From: Pseudomonas marginalis
GTDB lineage: Bacteria; Pseudomonadota; Gammaproteobacteria; Pseudomonadales; Pseudomonadaceae
NCBI RefSeq assembly: GCF_008692035.1
Contig: NZ_VTFG01000002.1
Coordinates: 2,094,676 to 2,158,675, forward strand
DNA length: 64,000 bases
Direction: 5' to 3'
The position numbers were made by a program, and so were the translations under genes. Positions within the stretch are counted from its first letter, which is position 1; every line of letters begins with the position of its first letter. This document shows positions 1 to 9,184 of this stretch, one piece after another. Under the pieces are notes generated by a model. It had not been told where the DNA came from. It saw only the letters and a program-made list of their open reading frames with translations, and searched no databases.

Positions 1-17
1 ACCTGGAGTCTTGAAGC

Positions 18-764
18 ATGATCGTGGTTGAAAAACTGACCAAACAATTCAACGGTCAGGTGGTACTCAACGGCATCGACCTGGAGGTCAAGGAAGGCGA
101 AGTCGTCGCCATCATCGGCCCCAGCGGTTCCGGCAAGACCACCTTCCTGCGCTGCCTGAATTTCCTCGAAGAACCCACCAGCGGCCGGATCAAGGTGGGC
201 GACATCCAGATCGACGGCAGCAAACCGCTCAACCAGCAACAAGGCCTGGTGCGGCGCCTGCGCCAGCACGTGGGTTTTGTGTTCCAGAACTTCAACCTGT
301 TCCCCCACCGCACAGCGCTGGAAAACGTCATCGAAGGGCCGACCGTGGTCAAGAAGATGCCCCGTGAAGCCGCTGTTGCCCTTGGGCGCAAGCTGCTGGC
401 CAGGGTCGGCCTGGCGGGCAAGGAAGACGCCTATCCACGGCGCTTGTCGGGCGGCCAGCAACAGCGCGTGGCGATTGCCCGCGCGCTGGCCATGGAACCG
501 GAGGTGATCCTGTTCGACGAACCCACCTCGGCGCTGGACCCGGAGCTGGTGGGCGAAGTGCTGGCGACCATCCGCAGCCTCGCCGAAGAAAACCGCACCA
601 TGGTCATCGTCACCCACGAAATGAGCTTTGCCCGCGATGTGGCCAACCGGGTAATCTTCTTCGACAAGGGCGTGATCGTGGAGCAAGGCGAAGCCAAGGC
701 GTTGTTCGCCAACCCCAAGGAAGAACGCACCCGGCAGTTCCTGAGCAAGTTCCTCGCCCACTGA
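18..764 (+). CDS. tcyN: Amino acid ABC transporter ATP-binding protein, cystine type
   Basis: This 248-residue cytoplasmic ATPase would energise uptake of L-cystine or a similar sulfur amino acid. It has a complete ABC ATPase domain: Walker A GPSGSGKT at residues 34-41, the Q-loop FQNFNLFPH near 90, the signature LSGGQQQR near 143 and Walker B VILFDEPTSALD. The overall pattern is that of the polar amino acid (HisP/GlnQ/TcyN) subfamily. The start follows a GGAG about 10 bases upstream. Its permease and binding protein presumably lie left of the window. Cystine specificity is inferred from resemblance to TcyN/YecC and from the sulfur genes that follow; the transporter family is certain, the substrate is not. 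Confidence 0.85.
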   Translation: MIVVEKLTKQFNGQVVLNGIDLEVKEGEVVAIIGPSGSGKTTFLRCLNFLEEPTSGRIKVGDIQIDGSKPLNQQQGLVRRLRQHVGFVFQNFNLFPHRTALENVIEGPTVVKKMPREAAVALGRKLLARVGLAGKEDAYPRRLSGGQQQRVAIARALAMEPEVILFDEPTSALDPELVGEVLATIRSLAEENRTMVIVTHEMSFARDVANRVIFFDKGVIVEQGEAKALFANPKEERTRQFLSKFLAH

Positions 765-765
765 T

Positions 766-793
766 GTGGCGAGGGAGCTTGCTCCCTCACCAC
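766..793. repeat. REP-like hairpin after tcyN
   Basis: Two 13-base arms (GTGGCGAGGGAGC and GCTCCCTCACCAC) form a near-perfect hairpin two bases after the tcyN stop. It is a divergent member of the REP family seen throughout the window. There is no T-run, so it is more likely an mRNA 3' stabiliser than an intrinsic terminator. Confidence 0.7.
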
Positions 794-1069
794 ACAATCT
801 GCTCCTACAGAAAACCCTCGCCATCCACGCGTAAACCCGCCGTCTCCCTGATCCAAAAATCCCCCGCCCAGTCAGACCCTTCTGAATCTGCTCCAACCTG
901 CCGTTTAGCCTTTTGCCGCCATTGACGCTCCTTGGTCAACCCTCTTATCTAGCGTCCAGAGGATTGGATCCTATCCCGGCTACTCACTGAATCGTTCCTT
1001 TCAGCCCACCTGCGCACCCGCGCCACGGGGCTGGAACGATTGCTGCTGGCTGCATCAAGGAGATTACTT
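794..1069. other. Intergenic region without a recognisable gene
   Basis: No convincing coding sequence or RNA gene is visible in these 276 bases. The right end carries the AAGGAG ribosome binding site of the next gene at 1058-1063 and presumably its promoter. Confidence 0.5.
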
Positions 1070-1846
1070 ATGACGCGCACTGCAACCCCGGCCCTGCTCA
1101 CGGCCCCCACCTTGCCCCAGGCTAACCGGCACGGCATCAACGCACTGGCGGCCAGTCAACTGCAGGTGGACATCGCGCCTTACCCCGGCATGGATGAGGG
1201 CGACCTGATCGAACTGTTCTGGAACAACTGCTTTGCCGCCTCACGCAGGGTGAGCGCGTGCAAGGTCGGCTCGCCGACCCATCTGCGGGTGCCGGAAAGT
1301 TTTGTGCTGGACGGCCTGGCCCAGGTGCATTACCAGGTCATGCAAGTCGGTCGTGCACCTGCCCGCTCGGCCGTGAAAGGTGTGTGTGTAAAGACCCGAT
1401 ACCCCGGCGGCCAGCCCTCCCCCCTGTACAGCGACGAAAACCACAACCTCGCCCCCGTCGGTTTGCCCGAGTCCATCCGTCGCTACGGCGTCAACGGTCG
1501 CCAGGTGCGACGGGGCATTCCGCTGACCATCGCGCCTTACCTGAACATGGCCACGGGCGATGCCATCACCCTGCGCTGGGGAGACGTACGCATGGACCTG
1601 CCCAGGATCCAGGCCAAAGCCGTCGGGGTGGTCGTGCAGGTGTGGGTGCCTTCGACGGTGATTGTCGAGGCCGGTGACGACAGCCGCCTGGAGGTGACGT
1701 ACTGCATTCTCGATCGTGTCGGCAACAATTCGCGCTGGGCGCCCACACGTACGTTGCGCATTGCCGCCTGCGCGCCGAGCCAGCCGGCCGGGACCGCGCG
1801 GGTCTACCAACCACGGCCCCTCGGCTCACCCTGTGAACCGGGGTGA
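1070..1846 (+). CDS. Hypothetical protein with two tandem beta-sandwich-like repeats
   Basis: This 258-residue protein has no named function. Two segments resemble the Ig-like repeats found in large Pseudomonas hypothetical proteins: one around residues 40-115 with PGMDEGDLIELFWNN and one around 155-240 with MATGDAITLRWGD, each followed by a hydrophobic alternating pattern and a conserved V/Y pattern. There is no signal peptide and no membrane segment. I chose the ATG at 1070 over an in-frame upstream start because AAGGAG sits seven bases before it. It stands alone between tcyN and the sulfur genes on the same strand. It could be a small relative or fragment of a larger insecticidal or adhesin-type repeat protein; that is a guess. 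Confidence 0.6.
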   Translation: MTRTATPALLTAPTLPQANRHGINALAASQLQVDIAPYPGMDEGDLIELFWNNCFAASRRVSACKVGSPTHLRVPESFVLDGLAQVHYQVMQVGRAPARSAVKGVCVKTRYPGGQPSPLYSDENHNLAPVGLPESIRRYGVNGRQVRRGIPLTIAPYLNMATGDAITLRWGDVRMDLPRIQAKAVGVVVQVWVPSTVIVEAGDDSRLEVTYCILDRVGNNSRWAPTRTLRIAACAPSQPAGTARVYQPRPLGSPCEPG

Positions 1847-2033
1847 CAGACCTTCTATGCATATTCCCAAAAGTTAGTTTATTTAAATATTTAACACGCT
1901 TAGGGTATATGCACCGGACCACCGGACATCTCTGATTTTTCTGTTTTTATTTCATTGAATGCGAGGTCGGTATGGTCAGAATTACCCCGGTGCATAACGC
2001 CAGGGCATTACGTGCAGCCAAGGAGCGGCGCTG

Positions 2034-3275
2034 ATGTCTAACTTGGCTCTAACACCCCCCCAGAGTGATCTGGACGTTGCTCCCCTGCTGTTGCCGGCCA
2101 CCGTGCTGCGCAACGATGCAGAGGCGCTGAAGGCTGCCCATGAGCTGGCCCAGGCCGCGCGCCTGCAAGCCGCCCAGCGTGACCAGCAACGCAAGCTGCC
2201 GTGGGCGCAGATCGAACAATTCACCCGCAGTGGGCTGGGCAGTATTTCCATCCCCCGCGAATACGGCGGCCCACAGGTGTCGTTCACCACCCTGGCGGAG
2301 GTGTTCGCGATCATCAGCGCGGCAGACCCGGCCCTCGGGCAGATCCCGCAGAACCATTTCGGCATTCTGCAGGTGTTGCAGGGCGCCGCCACCGAGCGTC
2401 AGAAAGAGCACCTGTTCCAGAGCGTGCTCGACGGCTGGCGCATCGGCAATGGCGGACCTGAACGCGGCACCAAAAACACCCTGGAGCTCAAGGCGCGCAT
2501 CACCGCCCAGGGCGATGGTTACGTGATCAGCGGCCAGAAGTTCTACTCCACCGGCGCGCTGTTTGCCCATTGGGTGGCCGTGAAGGCGCTGAACGACGAC
2601 GGCAAGCAGGTCATGGCGTTTGTACGCCGTGGCACCGCAGGGCTGCGCATCGTGGATGACTGGTCGGGCTTCGGCCAACGCACCACCGCCAGCGGCACCG
2701 TGCTGCTGGACCGCGTGCCCGTGGACGCCGAACTGGTCGTAGACAACTGGCGCATCGGCGAAAGCCCGACTATCCAGGGCGCCGTTTCCCAACTGATCCA
2801 GGCCGCCATCGACGCCGGCATCGCCCGTGGCGCGCTGGATGACACCATCGCCTTTGTGCGGGAGCGTTCGCGCCCGTGGATCGACGCCAAGGTCGAGCGC
2901 GCCAGCGATGACCTCTACGTGATCGCCGATATCGGCAAGCTGAAGATCGAACTGCACGCCGCCGAGGCGCTGTTGCGCAAGGCCGGGCAAGTGCTGGACC
3001 AGGTCAGCGCCGCGCCGATCACCGCACAGTCCGCCGCGCGTGCGTCGATTGCCGTGGCCGAAGCGAAGGTGCTCACCACTGAAGTGTCGTTGCTGGTCAG
3101 CGAAAAGCTCTTCGAACTGGCCGGCAGCCGCGCCACCCTCGCCGAATTCAACCTCGACCGTCACTGGCGCAACGCCCGGGTGCACACCCTGCACGACCCG
3201 GTGCGCTGGAAGTATCACGCCGTCGGCGCCTATCGCTTGAACGGCACGTTGCCGGCTCGCCATTCCTGGATTTAA
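2034..3275 (+). CDS. SfnB family sulfur acquisition oxidoreductase (first copy)
   Basis: This 413-residue protein has the acyl-CoA dehydrogenase fold used by DszC/SfnC-type FMNH2-dependent monooxygenases. Visible landmarks are IPREYGG near residue 75, QIPQNHFG near 105, the flavin-contact region GQKFYSTGALF, DDWSGFGQRTTASG in the middle domain and HWRNARVHTLHDPVRWKYH near the C-terminus. That last motif is typical of DszC-like enzymes rather than true acyl-CoA dehydrogenases. It probably oxidises sulfur in a sulfone or similar organosulfur compound. AAGGAG lies upstream of the ATG. A second paralogue begins 24 bases after the stop, and a flavin-dependent monooxygenase follows. The exact substrate is unknown. 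Confidence 0.85.
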   Translation: MSNLALTPPQSDLDVAPLLLPATVLRNDAEALKAAHELAQAARLQAAQRDQQRKLPWAQIEQFTRSGLGSISIPREYGGPQVSFTTLAEVFAIISAADPALGQIPQNHFGILQVLQGAATERQKEHLFQSVLDGWRIGNGGPERGTKNTLELKARITAQGDGYVISGQKFYSTGALFAHWVAVKALNDDGKQVMAFVRRGTAGLRIVDDWSGFGQRTTASGTVLLDRVPVDAELVVDNWRIGESPTIQGAVSQLIQAAIDAGIARGALDDTIAFVRERSRPWIDAKVERASDDLYVIADIGKLKIELHAAEALLRKAGQVLDQVSAAPITAQSAARASIAVAEAKVLTTEVSLLVSEKLFELAGSRATLAEFNLDRHWRNARVHTLHDPVRWKYHAVGAYRLNGTLPARHSWI

Positions 3276-3299
3276 CCGACCAGACCTCTGGAGAAACTC

Positions 3300-4493
3300 A
3301 TGACCTTTTCTCACCGTGTCGCGGTTATCACCAGCGACGAACAGGCCCTTATTGTCGCCAGCGACCTGGCCGAAGACTTGCGCCGCGACAGCGCCCAGCG
3401 CGACCGCGAACGCCGCCTGCCGCTGCCCGAACTGGACGTGTTCTCGCGCTCCGGCCTGTGGGGCATCAGCGTGCCCAAGGCATTTGGCGGCGCGGGGGTT
3501 TCCAACGTGACCCTGGCCAAGGTCATTGCCCTGATCGCCCAGGCGGATGCCTCCCTGGGCCAGATTCCGCAAAACCATTTCTATGCCCTCGAAGTGCTGC
3601 GCGTGAATGGCAGCCCTGAACAGCAACAACGCCTGTACGCCGACGTACTCGCCGGCCAGCGTTTCGGCAACGCCCTGGCAGAACTGGGCACCAGGACCGC
3701 CCACGACCGTGTTACGTCCATCACCCGCGACGGCGACGGCTTCCGTATCACCGGCCGCAAGTTCTACGCCACCGGCGCGATCTATGCCCAGCGCATCCCC
3801 ACCTCGGTGGTGGATGAACACGGCATCCAGCAACTGGCCTTTGTCCCCCGTGACAGCGAAGGCCTGACGGTCATTGACGACTGGAGCGGCTTCGGCCAGC
3901 GCACCACCGGCAGCGGCTCGGTGGTGTTCGATAACGTGTGGGTCGCCGCCCACGACGTGATCCCGTTCCAGAGCGCTTTCGAACGCCCGACCACGGTCGG
4001 CCCGCTGGCGCAGATTCTTCACGCCGCCATCGACACCGGCATCGCCCGCGCCGCCTTTGAAGATGCACTGCACTTTGTGCGTACCAAGACCCGCCCATGG
4101 ATCGACTCCGGCAACGACAAGGCCACCGAAGACCCGCTGACCCTGAAGAGCTTCGGCCACCTGAGCATTCGCCTGCACGCCGCTGAAGCCTTGCTGGAAC
4201 GTGCCGGTGTTTACCTCGATCGCGCCCAGGCCGACAGCAATGCAGAGACCGTGGCGGCAGCGTCCATCGCCGTCGCTGAAGTCCGCGCCTTGAGCACCGA
4301 GATTTCCCTGGCCGCCGGCAGCACCCTGTTCGAGCTGGCTGGCAGCCAGGCCACCCTCGCCGAGCACGGCCTCGACCGCCACTGGCGCAACGCCCGCGTG
4401 CACACCCTGCACGACCCGGTGCGCTGGAAGTACCACGCTGTGGGCAATTACTACCTCAACGCTGAAAACCCGCCACTGCGGGGGACCATTTGA
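3300..4493 (+). CDS. SfnB family sulfur acquisition oxidoreductase (second copy)
   Basis: This 397-residue paralogue of the preceding gene shares the same block order: IPQNHFYALEVLR near residue 85, GRKFYATGAIYAQR, DDWSGFGQRTTGSGS and the C-terminal HWRNARVHTLHDPVRWKYHAVG. Its acidic FERPTT and TEDPLTL stretches differ from copy one, so the two may handle different substrates or form a heteromer. A good TGGAG precedes the ATG. The stop overlaps the next start by one base (TGATG), which indicates an operon with the LLM monooxygenase. FMNH2 would have to come from a flavin reductase that is not in this cluster. Confidence 0.85.
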   Translation: MTFSHRVAVITSDEQALIVASDLAEDLRRDSAQRDRERRLPLPELDVFSRSGLWGISVPKAFGGAGVSNVTLAKVIALIAQADASLGQIPQNHFYALEVLRVNGSPEQQQRLYADVLAGQRFGNALAELGTRTAHDRVTSITRDGDGFRITGRKFYATGAIYAQRIPTSVVDEHGIQQLAFVPRDSEGLTVIDDWSGFGQRTTGSGSVVFDNVWVAAHDVIPFQSAFERPTTVGPLAQILHAAIDTGIARAAFEDALHFVRTKTRPWIDSGNDKATEDPLTLKSFGHLSIRLHAAEALLERAGVYLDRAQADSNAETVAAASIAVAEVRALSTEISLAAGSTLFELAGSQATLAEHGLDRHWRNARVHTLHDPVRWKYHAVGNYYLNAENPPLRGTI

Positions 4494-5845
4494 TGGCAAA
4501 GAAAAAGATCCTGCTCAATGCCTTCAACATGAACTGCATCGGGCATATCAACCACGGTATGTGGACCCATCCACGGGACACGTCCACCCAGTACAAAAGC
4601 ATCGAGTACTGGACCGACCTCGCGCAAACCCTGGAGCGCGGGCTGTTCGACGGTTTGTTCATCGCCGATATCGTCGGCGTGTATGACGTGTACCAGAACT
4701 CCATTGATGTGCCGCTCAAGGAGTCGATCCAGCTGCCGGTCAATGACCCGCTGTTGCTGGTTTCGGCGATGGCCGCCGTGACCAAAAACCTCGGCTTCGG
4801 CCTCACCGCCAACCTCACCTATGAGCCGCCGTACCTGTTCGCCCGGCGCATGTCCACGCTCGACCACCTGAGCCGCGGCCGGGTGGGCTGGAACATCGTC
4901 ACCGGCTACCTCGACAGCGCCGCCAAGGCCATGGGCCTCACCGAACAGGTCGAGCATGACCGGCGCTACGACCAGGCCGATGAATACCTGGAGGTGCTCT
5001 ACAAACTCTGGGAAGGCAGCTGGGAAGACGACGCGGTGCTCAACGATCCGCAGGCGCGGGTCTATGCGCAGCCGGGCAAGGTGCACAAGGTCGAGCACCA
5101 TGGCGAGTTCTACCAGGTGGAGGGTTATCACCTGTGCGAGCCGTCGCCGCAGCGTACGCCGGTGCTGTTCCAGGCCGGCAGTTCAGACCGTGGCCTGTTG
5201 TTCGCCGGGCGCCATGCCGAGTGCGTATTCATCAGCGGGCAGAACAAGGCCGCGACCAAGGTGCAGGTGGACAAGGTGCGCGCCAGCGCGGTCGAGGCCG
5301 GGCGCAACCCGGATGACATCAAGGTGTTCATGGGGCTGAACGTGATCGTCGGCGCCACCGAAGAACTGGCCTGGGCCAAGCATGCCGAGTACCTGAGCTA
5401 TGCCAGCGCGGAGGCCGGCGTCGCGCACTTTTCGGCGTCCACCGCGATTGATTTTGCCCAGTACGAACTGGACGAGCCGATCCAGTACGTGAAGAGCAAC
5501 GCGATCCAGTCGGCCACCAAGAATCTGCAGAACAACGACTGGACCCGACGCAAGTTGCTCGAACAGCATGCCCTCGGCGGGCGCTATATCACCCTGGTCG
5601 GCTCCCCCGAACAGGTCGCTGACGAGCTGGAATCCTGGATCAGCGAAACCGGGCTGGATGGCTTCAACCTCACGCGCATTGTCACGCCGGAAAGCTATGT
5701 GGATTTTATCGACCTGGTAGTGCCGGAGTTGCAGAAGCGGGGGTCGTACAAGACCGAATATGAGAGCGGCACGCTGCGGGAAAAGGTCTTCCACGGCAGT
5801 GCTCGCCTACCCGAACAACACACCGGATCTACCTACCGCCACTGA
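4493..5845 (+). CDS. LLM-class FMNH2-dependent monooxygenase (NtaA/SnaA/DszA family)
   Basis: This 450-residue TIM-barrel flavin monooxygenase belongs to the NtaA/SnaA/SoxA/DszA branch. Evidence includes the N-terminal LNAFNMNCIGHINHGMW, the segment GRVGWNIVTGYLDSAAKAMG near residue 130, YDQADEYLEVLYKLWEGSWEDDAV, and PQRTPVLFQAGSSDRG near 220, which is characteristic of this group. Family members cleave C-N or C-S bonds using FMNH2 supplied by a separate reductase. The ATG at 4493 overlaps the upstream stop, so it is translationally coupled to the SfnB pair. In this context it most likely desulfurises an organosulfur compound. It is followed by a REP hairpin and then metQ. Confidence 0.87.
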   Translation: MAKKKILLNAFNMNCIGHINHGMWTHPRDTSTQYKSIEYWTDLAQTLERGLFDGLFIADIVGVYDVYQNSIDVPLKESIQLPVNDPLLLVSAMAAVTKNLGFGLTANLTYEPPYLFARRMSTLDHLSRGRVGWNIVTGYLDSAAKAMGLTEQVEHDRRYDQADEYLEVLYKLWEGSWEDDAVLNDPQARVYAQPGKVHKVEHHGEFYQVEGYHLCEPSPQRTPVLFQAGSSDRGLLFAGRHAECVFISGQNKAATKVQVDKVRASAVEAGRNPDDIKVFMGLNVIVGATEELAWAKHAEYLSYASAEAGVAHFSASTAIDFAQYELDEPIQYVKSNAIQSATKNLQNNDWTRRKLLEQHALGGRYITLVGSPEQVADELESWISETGLDGFNLTRIVTPESYVDFIDLVVPELQKRGSYKTEYESGTLREKVFHGSARLPEQHTGSTYRH

Positions 5846-5854
5846 ACAAAAAAG

Positions 5855-5880
5855 GTGGGAGGGGGCAAGCCCCCTCCCAC
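5855..5880. repeat. REP hairpin
   Basis: Perfect 12-base arms GTGGGAGGGGGC and GCCCCCTCCCAC are separated by two bases. It lies between the monooxygenase and metQ and could stabilise the upstream mRNA or reduce readthrough. Confidence 0.85.
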
Positions 5881-5928
5881 ATTGGATCTGCATTGTTTGC
5901 CCTAATACCTTATGACTGGAAAGCCACT

Positions 5929-6744
5929 ATGAAAAAGACATTCCTCAATAACCCAGTCAAAGCACTGGCCCTGGCCTTCGGGTTGTTCAGCTCGGCGGTG
6001 TTCGCCGCCGATGCACCGTTGAAAATCGGCACCACCGCCGCCTTCGCGATTCCCCTGGAGGCCGCCGTCGCCGAAGCCGGCAAGCAAGGCTTGAAGGTCG
6101 AGCTGGTGGAGTTCACCGACTGGATCGCGCCCAACGTCAGCCTGGCCGCCGGCGATATTGACGTGAACTACTTCCAGCACATCCCGTTCCTGGAAAACGC
6201 CAAGACCGCCGCCGGTTTTGACCTGGTGCCGTACGCGCCGGGCATCATCAACAACGTCGGGCTGTATTCGAAAAAGTACAAAAGCATCAACGACCTGCCC
6301 CAGGGCGCCAGCGTGGCGATTGCCAACGACCCGATCAACAGCGGTCGCGGCCTGCAACTGCTGGCCAAGGCCGGCTTGATCACCCTCAAGCCGGGCGTGG
6401 GCTACAAGGCCACCGAAGAAGACATCGTCAGCAACCCGAAGAAGATCAAGATCCTGCAAGTCGAGGCCGTGCAACTGGTGCGCGCCTATGACGACGCGGA
6501 CCTGGTGCAGGGCTACCCGGCCTACATCCGCCTGTCCAAGACCTTCGATGCCGAGTCGGCGCTGCTGTTCGACGGCCTCGACCACCCGGAATACGTGATC
6601 CAGTTCGTGATCCAGCCAAAAAGCAAAACCGACCCGCGCGTGATCAAGTTCGTCGACATCTACCAGCACTCGCCGGTGGTGCGTGCCGCCCTGGATAAAT
6701 CCCTCGGCAAGCTCTACCAAGTCGGTTGGGAAGATAAAAAATGA
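5929..6744 (+). CDS. metQ: MetQ/NlpA family substrate-binding protein
   Basis: This 271-residue periplasmic protein begins with a classic signal peptide (MKKTFLNNPVKALALAFGLFSSAVFAAD), with cleavage expected after VFA near residue 25. There is no lipobox cysteine, unlike many MetQ proteins. The NlpA core is clear: FTDWIAPNVSLAAGDIDVNYFQHIPFLE near 60-90, VAIANDPINSGRGLQLL near 125, and YVIQFVIQPKSKTDPRV near the end. The ATG at 5929 was chosen over an upstream in-frame start because it begins the signal peptide. It would bind methionine or another sulfur compound for the MetNI genes that follow; its stop overlaps metN by four bases. Confidence 0.88.
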   Translation: MKKTFLNNPVKALALAFGLFSSAVFAADAPLKIGTTAAFAIPLEAAVAEAGKQGLKVELVEFTDWIAPNVSLAAGDIDVNYFQHIPFLENAKTAAGFDLVPYAPGIINNVGLYSKKYKSINDLPQGASVAIANDPINSGRGLQLLAKAGLITLKPGVGYKATEEDIVSNPKKIKILQVEAVQLVRAYDDADLVQGYPAYIRLSKTFDAESALLFDGLDHPEYVIQFVIQPKSKTDPRVIKFVDIYQHSPVVRAALDKSLGKLYQVGWEDKK

Positions 6745-7856
6745 CCGCCGCCCACGCTCGACTGCGCGACCTGGGCTCACCGCCCAGGGACGCCGAACAG
6801 ACAGAACTGCATCCGGACCTGAACCGCGCGCACGTGCGCTTTATCAACCTGGGCAAGACCTACGACGGCGGCGTGCATGCCTTGCAAGGCATCGACCTGG
6901 CGATCCAGCGCGGTGAAGTGTTCGGCATTATCGGCCGCAGCGGCGCCGGCAAGTCCTCGCTGATCCGCACCATCAACCGCCTGGAACAACCCAGCAGCGG
7001 GCGCGTGCTGATCGATCAGGTGGACATCGGCGACTTCGACGAAGACCACCTGGTGGCGCTGCGCCGACGTATCGGCATGATCTTCCAGCACTTCAACCTG
7101 ATGTCGGCCAAGACCGTGTGGCAGAACGTCGAATTGCCGCTGAAAGTCGCCGGCGTGCCCAAGCCCCAGCGTGAGCAAAAAGTGCGCGAGCTGCTGGAAT
7201 TGGTCGGCTTGCAGGACAAGCACAAGGCCTACCCGGCGCAGCTGTCCGGTGGGCAGAAACAGCGCGTGGGCATTGCCCGTTCGCTGGTGCACGACCCGCA
7301 GATCCTGCTGTGCGACGAAGCCACCTCGGCCCTCGACCCGGAGACCACCCAATCGATCCTCGGCCTGTTGCGCGAGATCAACCGGCGCCTGGGCCTGACC
7401 ATCGTCTTGATCACCCATGAGATGGCGGTGATCCGCGACATCTGCGACCGCGTGGTGGTGCTGGAACACGGGCGCATCGTCGAGCAAGGCCCGGTGTGGC
7501 AAGTGTTCGGCAACCCGCAACATGAGGTCAGCCAGACCCTGCTGGCGCCGCTGCAACATGGGCTGCCGGAAGAACTGCAAAGCCGTTTGCACCCCCAGCC
7601 TGAATCGCCGGACGCCGCCGTGGTGCTGCGCTTGCAGTTCACCGGCAGTGCCAGCGATGAACCGGACCTGGCCGCGCTGTTCAGCGCCCTCGGCGGGCGC
7701 GTGCGCTTACTGCAGGGCGGTGTCGAACGGATCCAGGGGCATGCCTTGGGGCAACTGCTGCTGGCGGTGAATGGCTCACCCCATAACAGCGAAGAACTGC
7801 GCAACCGCGCTGCGAACTGGGCACAACAGGTGGAGGTGCTGGGCTATGTGGTTTGA
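6741..7856 (+). CDS. metN: Methionine-type ABC transporter ATP-binding protein
   Basis: This 371-residue ATPase couples ATP hydrolysis to methionine or organosulfur import. It has Walker A GRSGAGKSS near residue 70, Q-loop FQHFNLMSAKTV, signature LSGGQKQR, Walker B ILLCDEATSALD and the switch histidine in LITHEMAV. The C-terminal 90 residues form a NIL/ACT-like regulatory domain (VVLRLQFTGSASDEPDLAALFSALG), the part of MetN that binds the substrate and inhibits transport from inside. About 30 extra residues precede the usual start. The gene overlaps metQ by ATGA and runs into metI, whose start lies inside its end. Confidence 0.92.
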   Translation: MTAAHARLRDLGSPPRDAEQTELHPDLNRAHVRFINLGKTYDGGVHALQGIDLAIQRGEVFGIIGRSGAGKSSLIRTINRLEQPSSGRVLIDQVDIGDFDEDHLVALRRRIGMIFQHFNLMSAKTVWQNVELPLKVAGVPKPQREQKVRELLELVGLQDKHKAYPAQLSGGQKQRVGIARSLVHDPQILLCDEATSALDPETTQSILGLLREINRRLGLTIVLITHEMAVIRDICDRVVVLEHGRIVEQGPVWQVFGNPQHEVSQTLLAPLQHGLPEELQSRLHPQPESPDAAVVLRLQFTGSASDEPDLAALFSALGGRVRLLQGGVERIQGHALGQLLLAVNGSPHNSEELRNRAANWAQQVEVLGYVV

Positions 7857-8490
7857 TCGTTTGGTGCAAGGCGCCATCGACACTTTGTTGATGGTCGGCG
7901 TGTCGTCGTTGATCGCCTTGCTGGTGGGGATTCCGCTGGCGGTGTTTCTGGTGACCAGTGACAAGGGCGGCATCTACCAGGCGCCGACGCTGAACCGGGT
8001 GCTGGGGGCGTTCGTCAATCTGTTCCGCTCGATTCCGTTTTTGATCCTGATGGTGGCGCTGATCCCGTTCACGCGGCTGATCGTCGGCACCACCTATGGC
8101 GTGTGGGCGGCGGTCGTACCGCTGACCATCGCCGCCACACCGTTCTTCGCGCGGATCGCCGAAGTGAGTCTGCGCGAGGTCGACCACGGCCTGATCGAAG
8201 CCGCCCAGGCCATGGGTTGCCGGCGCTGGCACATCATCTGGCATGTACTGCTGCCCGAGGCGCTGCCGGGGATTGTCGGCGGGTTCACCATCACCCTGGT
8301 GACCATGATCAACTCGTCGGCCATGGCCGGGGCGATCGGGGCCGGTGGCTTGGGCGACATTGCCTATCGCTATGGCTACCAGCGCTTTGATACGCAGATC
8401 ATGCTTACGGTGATTGTGCTGCTGGTGATCCTGGTGGCGGTGATTCAACTCGGCGGCGATCGCCTGGCGCGAGTGCTGAACAAGAGGTGA
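7846..8490 (+). CDS. metI: Methionine-type ABC transporter permease
   Basis: This 214-residue inner membrane permease has the MetI pattern of about five hydrophobic segments and the coupling motif EAAQAMGCRRWHIIWHVLLPEALPGIVGG. I chose the ATG at 7846 (MWFDRLVQGAIDTLLMV) rather than the longer frame start at 7771, because the longer version lies wholly inside metN and is not hydrophobic or conserved-looking. It overlaps the metN end by 11 bases, so the order is metQ-metN-metI in one coupled operon. A class I methyltransferase follows after 39 bases. Confidence 0.9.
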   Translation: MWFDRLVQGAIDTLLMVGVSSLIALLVGIPLAVFLVTSDKGGIYQAPTLNRVLGAFVNLFRSIPFLILMVALIPFTRLIVGTTYGVWAAVVPLTIAATPFFARIAEVSLREVDHGLIEAAQAMGCRRWHIIWHVLLPEALPGIVGGFTITLVTMINSSAMAGAIGAGGLGDIAYRYGYQRFDTQIMLTVIVLLVILVAVIQLGGDRLARVLNKR

Positions 8491-8529
8491 GGTATAGTCG
8501 GGCCATCTCAGTGCCCGGTATTCATCACC

Positions 8530-9156
8530 ATGCCCCTCAAGCCCGACGACCTCGACCAGATCACGTCCACCACCCTCGGCCACTACAACAGCGTGGCCGA
8601 GAGCTTCCGTGAAGGCACCCGCGATCACGATGTGAGCCAGAACATCGACGCGCTGCTGCGGCATATCCAGGGCTCGGCGCCCTTTACCGTGCTGGATTTC
8701 GGCTGCGGGCCGGGGCGGGACTTGCAGACCTTTACGCGCCTGGGGCATATCGCCGTCGGCCTGGATGGCTCCGAGCGGTTTGCGCAGATGGCGCGCGAAG
8801 ACAGCGGCTGTGAGGTGTTGCAGCAGGACTTCCTCAAGCTGGATCTGCCCGCCGAACGCTTTGACGGGATCTTTGCCAATGCGGTGCTGTTTCATATCCC
8901 CAAGCAGGAATTGCCCCGTGTGCTCAAGCAACTGCATGGGGCGTTGAAGCCCGGCGGTGTGCTGTTCAGTTCCAATCCACGGGGTGAGAACCAGGAAGGC
9001 TGGAACGGGCCGCGCTATGGTTCCTATCACGACCTCGAGGCCTGGCAGGCACTGCTCACCGCCGCCGGCTTCGTGGAACTGGAGCATTACTACCGACCCG
9101 CCGGGTTGCCTCGACCCCAGCAGCCCTGGTTGGCCAGCGTTTGGCGCAAGGCTTGA
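8530..9156 (+). CDS. Class I SAM-dependent methyltransferase
   Basis: This 208-residue cytoplasmic protein has a complete class I methyltransferase fold. Motif I VLDFGCGPGRDLQTF lies near residue 55, the acidic GLDGSERFAQMAR near 75, and FDGIFANAVLFHIPKQELPRVLKQL matches the post-I and motif II region. The closing part (GSYHDLEAWQALLTAAGFVELEHYYRP) also fits small-molecule methyltransferases. The substrate is unknown. It follows metI on the same strand and may be cotranscribed, which suggests a role tied to sulfur or SAM metabolism, but this is inference. A REP sequence follows it. Confidence 0.85.
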   Translation: MPLKPDDLDQITSTTLGHYNSVAESFREGTRDHDVSQNIDALLRHIQGSAPFTVLDFGCGPGRDLQTFTRLGHIAVGLDGSERFAQMAREDSGCEVLQQDFLKLDLPAERFDGIFANAVLFHIPKQELPRVLKQLHGALKPGGVLFSSNPRGENQEGWNGPRYGSYHDLEAWQALLTAAGFVELEHYYRPAGLPRPQQPWLASVWRKA

Positions 9157-9184
9157 GTCAACCCACATTTGGAATGCATGCCCC

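Noticed and set aside
2049..4499. 816-codon minus-strand frame opposite the SfnB genes
   Set aside because: It spans two real genes and their gap and has no domain pattern; it is an antisense shadow produced by high GC at third positions.
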